From: Arthrobacter sp. Leaf337
GTDB lineage: Bacteria; Actinomycetota; Actinomycetes; Actinomycetales; Micrococcaceae
NCBI RefSeq assembly: GCF_001423745.1
Contig: NZ_LMPC01000023.1
Span: 124,295-188,294, forward strand
Reading direction: 5' to 3'
Length of the DNA: 64,000 bases
Shown: piece by piece, positions 33,636 through 41,484 of the stretch
Numbering within the stretch: the first letter of the stretch is position 1
How the letters are laid out: each line of letters starts with the position of its first letter
Notes under the pieces: model-generated
What the model saw: only the letters and a program-made list of their open reading frames with translations
Database searches by the model: none
Told to the model about the DNA's origin: nothing
Translations under genes and position numbers: made by a program

Positions 33636-35084
33636 ATGCGCAGGCTCCTGGCTGCCGTACTGCTTGTCCTGCTCGGCCTGCTCTGCGGTTCTGCCGCCGC
33701 CGCCCTGGCGGAGCCGCCGGTTGAGTTCGTGGTGGAGGACCGCGCGGGCGTGCTGGACCGCAGCCGGCTGGTCCCGGCGGTGGAAGCCATCGACTTCTAC
33801 GAACCCACCCGCGTTGCCGTCTTCACCTACCGCGGTGCGGCGGCGGACAACCTCAACGAGGAAGTCCTTCGCTTCGCCCGCGCCGAACATCCGGAATGGA
33901 TCAGCACGGACGGCCAGAAATGGGCGGATGGTCTCTTCATCTTCGCCTTGGATCCGGTAGGCCGCCATGTGGGCACGTACATGGGCGAGGACCGCAAGGT
34001 GTCCCTGGAACAGCGGGAGGAAATCCAGAACGCTTCCAAGGATCTACTGCGGGATGCCCAGTGGACCGACGGCACAATCGCCGGCATCCGGCGCGGAGCG
34101 GAATTGATCAACCAGCCCTGGTACCGGTCAGCGGCGTTCCTGGTCACGGCCTGGAGCGCCGTGGCAGCGGCTGTCCTTGGCGCCGCCACCTGGCTGATTG
34201 TGCGATGGCGGACCAGGGTGGACAGCCGCCGGGAACTCGCCCGCGGGGACGCCAGCTACGCCAACGTGAGCATGGACTTACAAGTCACCGAGCTGAACGC
34301 CGGCACCATCCCGGAGTCCTCACGGTACGGCAGCACCGTCCTGGAGAAGCACCGCACTTTCCTGGCCAAGTACAACGCGGCCACCCAGCTGTCCAACCAG
34401 GCGCACGCGCTGACTCCACGGGCCATGGGACGGCGGCCCAACCTGAAGCTGGCACGGAATTATGCCGACGCGTCTGCGGAACTGGATGCGCTCGATGACG
34501 TCATAGCCGACACCAACGCCCTGCTGAACCGCGGATCGGCGTGGGCACCTGCGTGGGACCGGCAGCTGGCGCCGTTCCGCAGCGACCTGGCCGCCATCGA
34601 ACAGATGCTCAGCAAGCGCCATGCCGAGGGCGACTCGGCGACAGCTGCGGCGCTCCGGTCCTTCCGCGAGCAGAGCCAACGTGACATCGAGCGCTGGTCG
34701 GCCGAACTCGCCGAGGGCACCATCAGCCCCGAAACTGCCCTGGACCGGTTGCGTGATGCCCGGACGCACCTGACCGAACTGCTGAAGAACCACGCGGACA
34801 CAGTGATCGCAGGCTTCACGAAGAACGAGCGGGAAGCCAAAATGATGCGCGAGGAAATGGAAAACGCCCAGGCGGGCACCAAGGCCAAGCACGGCCGCGC
34901 TTACGAGCCCAGCATCCTGGGCACGGTCTATCCGTCGTATTACTTTTTCTCGGTCCCGGCCTTCAATACCGGATTCAGCACAGGCGTGGGCAGCGTCAGC
35001 TCGGCCCGCGGCGGCGGCAGCACCACCGGCTATGGCGCCAGTGGCGGCAGTTTTTCCGGGTCCGGGAGTTCGTCCAGTTTCTAG
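33636..35084 (+). CDS. DUF5129/TPM-domain-like secreted, membrane-anchored protein
   Basis: A 482-residue protein. A signal peptide (LLAAVLLVLLGLLCGSAAAALA) is followed by a TPM-like domain (VEDRAGVLDRSRLVPAVEAI, RVAVFTYRG, DGLFIFALDPVGRHVGTYMG), a membrane helix (FLVTAWSAVAAAVLGAATWLIV), a long Ala/Arg/Glu-rich helical cytoplasmic region probably forming coiled coil, and a Gly/Ser tail ending GSGSSSSF. This architecture matches a common actinobacterial DUF5129 family of unknown role. It is divergent from the 33058-33522 gene. Confidence 0.75.
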   Translation: MRRLLAAVLLVLLGLLCGSAAAALAEPPVEFVVEDRAGVLDRSRLVPAVEAIDFYEPTRVAVFTYRGAAADNLNEEVLRFARAEHPEWISTDGQKWADGLFIFALDPVGRHVGTYMGEDRKVSLEQREEIQNASKDLLRDAQWTDGTIAGIRRGAELINQPWYRSAAFLVTAWSAVAAAVLGAATWLIVRWRTRVDSRRELARGDASYANVSMDLQVTELNAGTIPESSRYGSTVLEKHRTFLAKYNAATQLSNQAHALTPRAMGRRPNLKLARNYADASAELDALDDVIADTNALLNRGSAWAPAWDRQLAPFRSDLAAIEQMLSKRHAEGDSATAAALRSFREQSQRDIERWSAELAEGTISPETALDRLRDARTHLTELLKNHADTVIAGFTKNEREAKMMREEMENAQAGTKAKHGRAYEPSILGTVYPSYYFFSVPAFNTGFSTGVGSVSSARGGGSTTGYGASGGSFSGSGSSSSF

Positions 35085-35286
35085 GCACAGGGCTGCCGGC
35101 GGGCGGCCGGCTGCGTTCCGCCATGGGGTCTCGACAAGAATCCGGGATCGGAGGAAGCTGGGCATCGTAAGACGATCGCTACATCGGTTCGCCGCATGGG
35201 TTCAGGCCTGGCAAGCCGACTCCGCTGGCCGGTCGCCGTTGCGGCCCGGACAGCCCCATCCGCAATTCTGATTGATGGAGAGAGCC

Positions 35287-35664
35287 ATGACCACGAATGT
35301 TGTCGCTCAACTCGCAGTTAAGTCCCACAATTCTCCGGACGAACAGCGCCGCCCCGATAAGACGGAAGTGGATCTTGTATCCGTCGACGCCTACACCATC
35401 GGAAGATTCAAATTTGAACCCGGCTGGCGCTGGTCCGAGTGCATCAAGCCCGTCGTAAAGACCGAGTCATGCCAGCTCAGCCATGTCGGTTTTTGCGTTT
35501 CCGGCAAACTCGTGGTCCAGACCTCTGACGGCAACCAGATCAACATCGCCGCTCATGATTCCTACAGCATCCCGCCAGGCCATGACGCGTGGGTCGAAGG
35601 CGACGAACCCTTCACCGGGGTGGAGTTCGTCAGCGCCGCGGTGTTCGCCAAGTCCCCCGAGTAA
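35287..35664 (+). CDS. Cupin-domain protein
   Basis: A 125-residue single-domain cupin: KFEPGWRWSECIKPVVKTESC, SHVGFCVSGKLVVQTSDGN, then the second motif DSYSIPPGHDAWVEGDEPF. Several usual His metal ligands are replaced, with only one clear His in motif 2 (PPGHDAW), so it may bind a ligand without catalysis. GGAGAG precedes the ATG at 35287. Function unknown. The roughly 200 bases before it show no gene. Confidence 0.85.
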   Translation: MTTNVVAQLAVKSHNSPDEQRRPDKTEVDLVSVDAYTIGRFKFEPGWRWSECIKPVVKTESCQLSHVGFCVSGKLVVQTSDGNQINIAAHDSYSIPPGHDAWVEGDEPFTGVEFVSAAVFAKSPE

Positions 35665-35680
35665 CCGGCCGCGCCGAAGC

Positions 35681-35704
35681 AACCGGGCGCGAAACAGCCC
35701 GGTT
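35681..35704. terminator. Hairpin between cupin and DUF1918 genes
   Basis: A perfect 8-base stem, AACCGGGC (35681-35688) with GCCCGGTT (35697-35704), loop GCGAAACA, between convergent genes. No T-run, so weak as a terminator. Confidence 0.4.
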
Positions 35705-35728
35705 GGCTGCGGGCCGGTTGGCTGCGGG
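35699..35728. repeat. 15-bp tandem duplication
   Basis: CCGGTTGGCTGCGGG occurs at 35699-35713 and again at 35714-35728, in the short gap between the cupin and DUF1918 genes. Confidence 0.85.
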
Positions 35729-35743
35729 GCCACTACCGCGGGT

Positions 35744-35938
35744 TCACTGCTGCGGGTGGATCCTGTCAATCACGAAGTCCCCGCCGGGGATGACAGTGGT
35801 TTGATGGCCGTCGTCGAATCGCACCACATACGGCGGCGCTCCATCAGCGCCGTGAACCTCAACGATCTGGCCGTGCCGCTCCGACGATCCGACCGTCTTG
35901 CCCCGGATAGTGATCCGGTCTCCCTGGGTTGCCTTCAT
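35744..35938 (-). CDS. DUF1918 small protein
   Basis: A 64-residue SH3-like protein: MKATQGDRITIRGKTVGSSE, GQIVEVHGADGAPPYVVRFD, DGHQTTVIPGGDFVI. This is the standard compact DUF1918 sequence common in actinobacteria, function unknown. GGAGGTGATTGCC precedes the ATG at 35938; a longer frame start at 36052 lacks family similarity. Confidence 0.9.
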   Translation of the reverse strand: MKATQGDRITIRGKTVGSSERHGQIVEVHGADGAPPYVVRFDDGHQTTVIPGGDFVIDRIHPQQ

Positions 35939-36072
35939 GGCAATCACCTCCAAGAACCAGAGTACGAGTCTCGGGGCGGGGATAACAGGGCCGTTGCGCA
36001 CTGGAAGTTCGAGGGTGTACGGCCGGGGATACGACTGAACTGACCTTGGCACGGGACCGAGGGGGAACGGCT

Positions 36073-36678
36073 ATGGCGGAGGAAAAACCCAACAACTGGT
36101 GGGCTACGCTGCCCGGCCTGCTGACCGCTGCAGCAGCTGTGATCACCGCTGTGACGGGGCTGCTGCTCGGGATGGGGCAACTGGGGATGTTCGACGCCGG
36201 CCGTCCCGCCGCCTCGACGGCGAGCGCCTCCGGCATGGGTTCCCCGGCCGCTTCCACCGGCGCCTCACAGCCGGGCGCTGGTGCGTCGACGTCCGCCCCC
36301 GGGTCCGGCACAGGTAACAGCGCGGAATGGAAGGTAGCCCTGCCAGCCGAACGCACGTACCGGGCCGCCGACGTCGAATATGAAATTCTCAACGCCAGTG
36401 CGCGCCCCGATGTGTCCGGCAAAATCGCACTGACCCTCACGCTCAGGTGCACCAACCACGGCCGGTATGACCTGAACTTCTGGGACTCAACGTTCAGGCT
36501 GAACGTCGGTGGCGTCAGTTACTCCCCCGATCCCGGCCTGAACGAGTTGGTCGCGGGCGATTCGAGCAAGTCGGGTGGCGTCCGCTTCACCCTTCCGGCG
36601 GACACCCGCGACGCGCTGCTGCGCATCAAATTCGCGGAAGGCGAGAGCACGGCTCAGCTCACCATCTCGCCGCCCTGA
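36073..36678 (+). CDS. Membrane-anchored protein with DUF4352-like extracellular domain
   Basis: A 201-residue protein. A short N-terminus is followed by a helix (TLPGLLTAAAAVITAVTGLLL), a Ser/Ala/Gly-rich linker, and an immunoglobulin-like beta domain (YEILNASARPDVSGKIALTL, CTNHGRYDLNFWDSTFRL, DSSKSGGVRFTLPADT). The domain matches the telokin/DUF4352 pattern by eye. The ATG at 36073 is preferred to one 27 bases upstream. Role unknown. Confidence 0.65.
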   Translation: MAEEKPNNWWATLPGLLTAAAAVITAVTGLLLGMGQLGMFDAGRPAASTASASGMGSPAASTGASQPGAGASTSAPGSGTGNSAEWKVALPAERTYRAADVEYEILNASARPDVSGKIALTLTLRCTNHGRYDLNFWDSTFRLNVGGVSYSPDPGLNELVAGDSSKSGGVRFTLPADTRDALLRIKFAEGESTAQLTISPP

Positions 36679-36788
36679 GGGACCCGCGTGCCCCGTTGTG
36701 CCACGAATACGCGGAAGGCCGGCGACCTGCTGCCCCCAAGACAGCTGATCGCCGGCCATCTCGCCCGCTTGAGGAGGCGGCGGGGAGG

Positions 36789-37541
36789 CTAGGCTCCGGC
36801 GCGGACGAAGGTCACGCCGCCGGTGGCCGTCAGCCAGGACAGCGGGTGCGTGACGGTGGCGTTTACGCCGTTCATTCCGCCGCTGATCACCTGGCCGTCG
36901 CCGATGTAGATGCCGACGTGGCCGGACTGCACCACCATGTCGCCGGGCTGGGGCTCCCCCACCACGGAGCCATAGTTCATAAACTGCATGGGTCCCAGGT
37001 CGCCGACCGGAATGCCGGCTGAGCCAAGGGCCTTTTCCACCATGGCGGTGCAGTCCTGGGTGATGCCCAGCTGCGCGTAGGCGGCAGAAACCATGGCGGC
37101 GTTGACACCGCCGGCAACAGGCGCCGGGGCGGGAGCGGGCACCGCAGCCTGGACCTGCACGGAAACAGCAGGAGCGGCAGGCGCCGGAGCCGCCGCGGGG
37201 GCTGCCGCCACTGCCGGGACGGGCTCTTCGACCGGTACCTCCACGGGGGCGGGCGTGGTGCTGACGTCCGGACGCTCGTAGCTGATCCTGACATGGGAAT
37301 CAGCGCTGAGCGGGGCACCCACTTCGGCATTGATGTCGGGGGCCGTCGCCGGAGCTGAGTCACGTTCCGCCGGGGCTTCAGCGGCCTGGGCCGCCATGCC
37401 GCTGGACAGGACCAGGCCCGAGGCAGCGGCAATGACCGCAGCCTGCCGGCCGGCCCTGCTCCGGCCCCCGGCCGATGTGGACCCGGAGCGCCCCGTGGGC
37501 GCGGTTGACCGATGATGAGCGGGCAGTTTGCGTGAAAGCAT
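36789..37541 (-). CDS. NlpC/P60-family cell-wall hydrolase under riboswitch control
   Basis: A 250-residue secreted protein: signal region (AAVIAAASGLVLSSGMAAQAA), a long Ala/Pro/Val linker, and a C-terminal NlpC/P60 (C40) domain. The domain has Cys in TQDCTAMVEKAL, His in GHVGIYIG and a third polar residue near HPLSWLTA. The usual DCSG is DCTA here. Family members cleave the D-iGlu-mDAP/Lys bond of peptidoglycan stems. A c-di-AMP riboswitch lies immediately upstream, and AGAGG precedes the ATG. Confidence 0.88.
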   Translation of the reverse strand: MLSRKLPAHHRSTAPTGRSGSTSAGGRSRAGRQAAVIAAASGLVLSSGMAAQAAEAPAERDSAPATAPDINAEVGAPLSADSHVRISYERPDVSTTPAPVEVPVEEPVPAVAAAPAAAPAPAAPAVSVQVQAAVPAPAPAPVAGGVNAAMVSAAYAQLGITQDCTAMVEKALGSAGIPVGDLGPMQFMNYGSVVGEPQPGDMVVQSGHVGIYIGDGQVISGGMNGVNATVTHPLSWLTATGGVTFVRAGA

Positions 37542-37555
37542 GAATTAACCTCTCC

Positions 37556-37748
37556 CGATGCCTGCGAGGTTAGCTGTCGGATTCGGATGGGAGACACCCG
37601 GCCGCAGCGCCCTTCCGCGTTGCGGATGGCGTGCGGCTTCACCCCGAAGACCAGCACGAACTCTGCCGGTCAAAAGTGGTTTCCCCGTCCCTGCCGGATG
37701 GTTTCGATCGGATCCCGGACCGCGGCAGGGTTAGGCAATCCGCCCGGG
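37556..37748 (-). promoter_or_regulatory. c-di-AMP (ydaO/yuaA-type) riboswitch
   Basis: The minus-strand leader of the NlpC/P60 gene contains, in order, the conserved ydaO blocks: GATTGCCTAACCCTGCC (near 37741), GACGGGGAAACCACTTTT, GGGGTGAAGCCGC, and the 3' block CCGAATCCGACAGCTAACCTC with GCAGGC at about 37560-37585. ydaO riboswitches commonly precede actinobacterial cell-wall hydrolase genes and turn expression off when c-di-AMP is high. I identify it from remembered consensus, not a covariance search. Confidence 0.85.
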
Positions 37749-38002
37749 AGTGCCGGTATCTGAGACAACGGGCACCGTTCCACCGTACGCGGGCCACCGT
37801 TGGGATGTCACATCAAGGTAACGGGGCCGTCGGGCCCTCCCCCGGCACCGCTGCGGCCCGGCTCGCGCGGCTACAAGCAGGTAGCGGCACGCCACATATA
37901 CTTGGATCTGCGGTTTGTCAAATTCGAGTGTTTTCCATTGACGCCGCGAGGCGTAGTCTACGTGCATGTTCTTGCGGGGGGACTCACACGCCTGGAGGAA
38001 TC

Positions 38003-39535
38003 ATGCGTTGGTCAAATCGTTCTGTCCACAACCAGCCACGTCATGTCGCGGAACACCCAGAGCCTACGGCCGGGGGTAGGCACGGCCGGCGTTGGGTCGC
38101 CATCCTGGGAGCGCTGTTGCTGGCTGTCAGCACGGTGGTGGGTGTCGCCGGCACATCGAAGGCCGCGGGGCCGACCATCGTCAGCCTGACGTTCGACGAC
38201 GGCCTCGGCAGCCAGCTGGCCGCCGCGCAGGAGCTGAAAGCCCACGGTCTGGTGGGAACCTTCTTCATCACCACGTCCTTTGTGGACCAGTCCGGGTTCC
38301 TGACCCGGGCGAACCTGCAGACTCTGGCCGCCGACGGCAACGAGATCGCCGGCCACAGCGTAACCCATCCGGACATGACAACGCTCAGCGCAGCGGCCGC
38401 GAGCGCGGAGGCCTGCAACAGCAAGTCGACCCTCGAAGGCTGGGGCTTCACCGTCCGCAACTTCGCCTACCCCTTCGCTGCGGTGAATGCCACGGCCCAG
38501 TCCGCAGTCAGCGGCTGCGGTTACGCCAGTTCCCGGGGCCTCGGCGACATACGCTCTCCTGCCAGCTGCGCCGACTGCCCTGTGGCCGAAACGCTACCGC
38601 CGCAGGAACCCATGGTCACCAGGGCTCCGGACCAGGTGGCCGCCACGTGGAGCCTGGCGGACCTGCAGGCTACCGTCACCAACGCCGAGACAACCGGCGG
38701 TTGGCTGCAGCTGACCTTCCACGAGATCGCCAACGGAACGGACCCGTCCCTGTCGATCAGCCCCGCACTGTTCAAGGAATTCGTCACGTGGCTTGCCGCG
38801 CGGACAGCAAACGGTACGACGTCGGTCCGCACAGTCGCACAGGCATTGGGCCAGTCCCCGGTATCGTCCCCGTCGCCTTCCCCCTCCCCGTCTCCCTCGC
38901 CTTCCCCCTCCCCCTCCCCGTCTCCATCGCCCTCTCCGTCCCCTTCGCCGTCGGGCTCGTTCACGGACGTCCCGGCGAACGCACAGTTTTTCACGGAGAT
39001 CAGCTGGCTCGCATCGCAGGGGATTTCCACCGGCTGGATTGAAGCCAACGGAACCAGCACGTACCGTCCGGCGCTCGCCGTCAACCGCGATGCCATGGCA
39101 GCATTCATGTACCGTCTCGCCGGAAGTCCGGCATTTACACCACCCGGCACCTCCCCATTTGTCGACGTCACGCCACAGACCCAGTTCTACAAGGAAATCG
39201 CGTGGCTCTCGTCGAGTGGTATCTCCACCGGCTGGGACGAAGGCAACGGCGCCAGGTCGTACCGGCCGCTGCAGACAGTGAACCGCGACGCGATGGCTGC
39301 CTTTATGTACCGCTTCGCCAGCAGCCCGGCCTACAACGCACCGGCCGCTTCCCCGTTCACTGACCTTCGCCCGCAGACGCAGTTCTACAAGGAGATCACC
39401 TGGCTCGCGTCAATGAACATCTCCACCGGCTGGGACGAAAGTAACGGCACCAAGACGTTCCGTCCCGTCCAGCCGGTGAGCAGGGAGGCCATGGCGGCCT
39501 TCATGTACCGCTACAACACCGCCTTCCCGCGGTAG
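38003..39535 (+). CDS. Secreted polysaccharide deacetylase with (Ser-Pro)n linker and three SLH-like repeats
   Basis: A 510-residue protein: signal helix (WVAILGALLLAVSTVVGVAG), a NodB domain with metal-site TFDDG, HSVTHPDM and LTFHEIANG, a low-complexity Ser-Pro run of about 30 residues, and three near-identical ~60-residue repeats. Each repeat has FTD/FVDV, FYKEIAWLSSSGISTGW and DAMAAFMYR, related to the SLH-like cell-wall repeats seen in actinobacteria. It is expected to remove N- or O-acetyl groups from a wall or exopolymer glycan. GGAGGAATC precedes the ATG at 38003; longer frames upstream are noncoding. Confidence 0.9.
   Translation: MRWSNRSVHNQPRHVAEHPEPTAGGRHGRRWVAILGALLLAVSTVVGVAGTSKAAGPTIVSLTFDDGLGSQLAAAQELKAHGLVGTFFITTSFVDQSGFLTRANLQTLAADGNEIAGHSVTHPDMTTLSAAAASAEACNSKSTLEGWGFTVRNFAYPFAAVNATAQSAVSGCGYASSRGLGDIRSPASCADCPVAETLPPQEPMVTRAPDQVAATWSLADLQATVTNAETTGGWLQLTFHEIANGTDPSLSISPALFKEFVTWLAARTANGTTSVRTVAQALGQSPVSSPSPSPSPSPSPSPSPSPSPSPSPSPSPSGSFTDVPANAQFFTEISWLASQGISTGWIEANGTSTYRPALAVNRDAMAAFMYRLAGSPAFTPPGTSPFVDVTPQTQFYKEIAWLSSSGISTGWDEGNGARSYRPLQTVNRDAMAAFMYRFASSPAYNAPAASPFTDLRPQTQFYKEITWLASMNISTGWDESNGTKTFRPVQPVSREAMAAFMYRYNTAFPR
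38865..38955 (+). repeat. Low-complexity Ser-Pro-encoding hexamer tract
   Basis: A run of TCSCCS-type hexamers (TCCCCG, TCTCCC, TCGCCT, TCCCCC) encodes alternating Ser-Pro within the deacetylase. Such a tract can change length by slippage without shifting frame. Confidence 0.85.
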
Positions 39536-39560
39536 GAACCGGCATGAAGCGGAATACTAG

Positions 39561-39815
39561 GTGAGACACTATTGCGTGGCGATCTGCCAGCTGAGCGATC
39601 AGCCGCAGGAGGACTTCGACGTCAATACCGAGCTCCTGATCCTTGAGGGCAAGGAGCTTCATGTGGCGACGTGGGACGCGGAGCCGCGGGACGGCGGCTT
39701 CGACGTCCTGGTCCTCAACGACCGCGTCAGCGCCCTCGGGTTCATGGTGGTGACGGACTGGGAGTTCCTGGAGGGCAAGGCCTACGCGGTGGTGGAGCGC
39801 CGGGCCGGCGGCTGA
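39561..39815 (+). CDS. Small hypothetical protein
   Basis: An 84-residue soluble protein with a GTG start (VRHYCVAICQLSDQPQEDFD, LLILEGKELHVATW, FMVVTDWEFLEGKAYAVVER). I recognise no family. Codon use looks coding, but the RBS is weak. Its last 34 bases overlap the end of the convergent AlkD-like gene. Confidence 0.5.
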   Translation: MRHYCVAICQLSDQPQEDFDVNTELLILEGKELHVATWDAEPRDGGFDVLVLNDRVSALGFMVVTDWEFLEGKAYAVVERRAGG

Positions 39816-40300
39816 GGGGCGTCCGCCCGCGACAGCTCGGCTGCCCGCCTCAGCCACGGATCCGGAGCCCCCGCCCAGCGGTCCAGCACAACGTCCGCCC
39901 GTACCCTCGCCTGTCCTTCCAGGCCTGCGAGCAAGGGACGGACGACGTCGGTTGCGAGGGGGTCCGCCAGCTCACCCAGCTGCGCCTCCCGCACAAAGCC
40001 CTCGATCCGGGTGAGGTCGGAGTTGTCCAAAAGGGCAACACGGGACTGCAGCAGGACAACCGCCGCCAGCCGGCGTTCGAAGACGGGCGCCGACCACAGC
40101 TCGGTGCTGAGCGCGGTAATGTCATCGTGTGTGAGGTCCCGGTGGCGGCGCAGCATGTCGCGGATGGTCCCCCGCACAGCGCCCACGGAGGCGCCGTAGT
40201 ACTGAAGCCCGTCGCCCAGCCGGGCTTGTGCTTCTTCTGCCCGGAGCCAGGAGCTCTCGCGCTGCAGCGAGGCATCCACGAAGTCACAGGCGTCGGTCAT
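39782..40300 (-). CDS. DNA alkylation repair (AlkD-like) protein, apparently truncated at the C-terminus
   Basis: A 172-residue HEAT-repeat protein: GDGLQYYGASVGAVRGTIRD, RHRDLTHDDITALSTELW, PVFERRLAAVVLLQSRV, LATDVVRPLLAGLEGQARVR and VLDRWAGAPDPWLRRAAELS. The sequence then turns into RADAPQPPARRSTTA and stops, overlapping the convergent small gene. AlkD-family members usually run past 200 residues with two more helices, so the end appears lost. The ATG at 40300 is used; the frame running to 40882 is antisense to RNase Z. Confidence 0.75.
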   Translation of the reverse strand: MTDACDFVDASLQRESSWLRAEEAQARLGDGLQYYGASVGAVRGTIRDMLRRHRDLTHDDITALSTELWSAPVFERRLAAVVLLQSRVALLDNSDLTRIEGFVREAQLGELADPLATDVVRPLLAGLEGQARVRADVVLDRWAGAPDPWLRRAAELSRADAPQPPARRSTTA

Positions 40301-40434
40301 CCCACTATTCTGCCGTTCCCGCAGGCGGAGGATCGAACTCCCGAAGGCGTTCTGTGCGGTATAGCTGGAGCAGCCGCAACGGAATGCCGTCGTCGTGTAG
40401 TCCTCCGGTACTGCGGCGTGAGATGCTCGGTCCC

Positions 40435-41484
40435 ATGCGTGAACTGGTCGTTCTCGGCACCGCGTCGCAGGTTCCCACGCGGAACCGCAACCACAACGGG
40501 TACCTGCTTCGCTGGGACGGCGAGGGCATGCTCTTCGATCCCGGCGAAGGCACCCAGCGGCAGATGATCCACGCCGGCGTCTCAGCCAGCCAGGTGACGC
40601 GGATCTGCCTGACGCACGTTCACGGGGACCACTGCCTCGGACTTCCGGGCGTACTGTCGCGAATGGTGCTCGATGGTGTGCAGCACCCGGTGGACCTTCA
40701 TTTTCCGGTCTCCGGCACCGAGGTGGTCCGCGCCCTCGTGTCCCTCGCCTCCCCCGGCCTCGAACTGCGGCTGCACCCGCACTCCGCACCGGGGCCGATC
40801 GCGCCCGGCCTGGAGGTGCGGCCCTTGCGGCATCGTATTGAGACTTTCGGCTACCGGCTAGTCGAGCCCGCCGGCCGCACACTGCTGCCCGATCGGCTGG
40901 CGGCGGCGGGGATCTCGGGAAGAGACGTCACGCGGCTGCAACGGGAGGGAAACCTCCACGGGGTACGGCTGGAAGACGTGAGCGTTCCGCGCCCCGGCCA
41001 GAGCTTCGCGTTCGTGATGGATACCGCGGAATGCGACGGCGCCGGGGAGCTCGCCGAAGGCGTGGACCTCCTCGTGGCGGAGTCAACGTTCAGCGACGAC
41101 GACGCCGGGCTGGCCTCCCGGTATCTTCACCTCACCGCCGGGCAGGCCGGCGATCTGGCGTCCGCTGCCGGGGCCGGAATGCTGGTCCTCACGCATTTCT
41201 CGTCCCGGTACGGGGACGTCAGCGTGTTGGCGGAACAGGCCGGTGCCCGCGCAGGCCGGGCCACCGTCGTCGCCGCAGAGGACCTGGACAGGATTCCCCT
41301 GCCCAGGCGGGAGCGGGCTTCCTGGAGTACGGGCGGGGCTCGGCCCGCGATTGGTACGCCGCGCCCGTTCCCTGCACCGTCAGTAGACGAAGATGTCGAT
41401 CCAGGCGCGGTTGTGGGCATGCAGCAGGACCAGGAACAGCACGAAATCGAACAGCAGGTGCACGGCCACGATGTAGGACAGTGA
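40435..41484 (+). CDS. rnz: Ribonuclease Z (tRNA 3' endonuclease), MBL fold
   Basis: A metallo-beta-lactamase-fold nuclease that trims tRNA 3' trailers. Key motifs are ELVVLGTASQVPTRNRNHNG, FDPGEGTQRQM, the zinc motif LTHVHGDHCLGLPG, the exosite-like RPLRHRIETFGYRL, FVMDTAECD, the VAESTF segment and LTHFSSRY. The recognisable domain ends near residue 300 (EDLDRIPLPRRE). The last ~50 residues (GMQQDQEQHEIEQQVHGHDV) are antisense to the end of the convergent CPBP-like gene, so the natural stop may be lost. Start ATG at 40435. Confidence 0.88.
   Translation: MRELVVLGTASQVPTRNRNHNGYLLRWDGEGMLFDPGEGTQRQMIHAGVSASQVTRICLTHVHGDHCLGLPGVLSRMVLDGVQHPVDLHFPVSGTEVVRALVSLASPGLELRLHPHSAPGPIAPGLEVRPLRHRIETFGYRLVEPAGRTLLPDRLAAAGISGRDVTRLQREGNLHGVRLEDVSVPRPGQSFAFVMDTAECDGAGELAEGVDLLVAESTFSDDDAGLASRYLHLTAGQAGDLASAAGAGMLVLTHFSSRYGDVSVLAEQAGARAGRATVVAAEDLDRIPLPRRERASWSTGGARPAIGTPRPFPAPSVDEDVDPGAVVGMQQDQEQHEIEQQVHGHDVGQ

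Noticed and set aside
35085-35286. Gene in the gap before the cupin
   Set aside because: Only short frames without protein-like sequence; ribosome site and ATG of the cupin explain the right end, nothing else is seen.
38865-38955. Possible CRISPR-like or satellite repeat
   Set aside because: The repeats are coding hexamers inside the deacetylase frame (Ser-Pro), with no spacers.
39782-40882. 366-residue version of the AlkD-like protein
   Set aside because: The first 194 residues are antisense to RNase Z and Arg/Pro-rich; only the part from the ATG at 40300 has family similarity.
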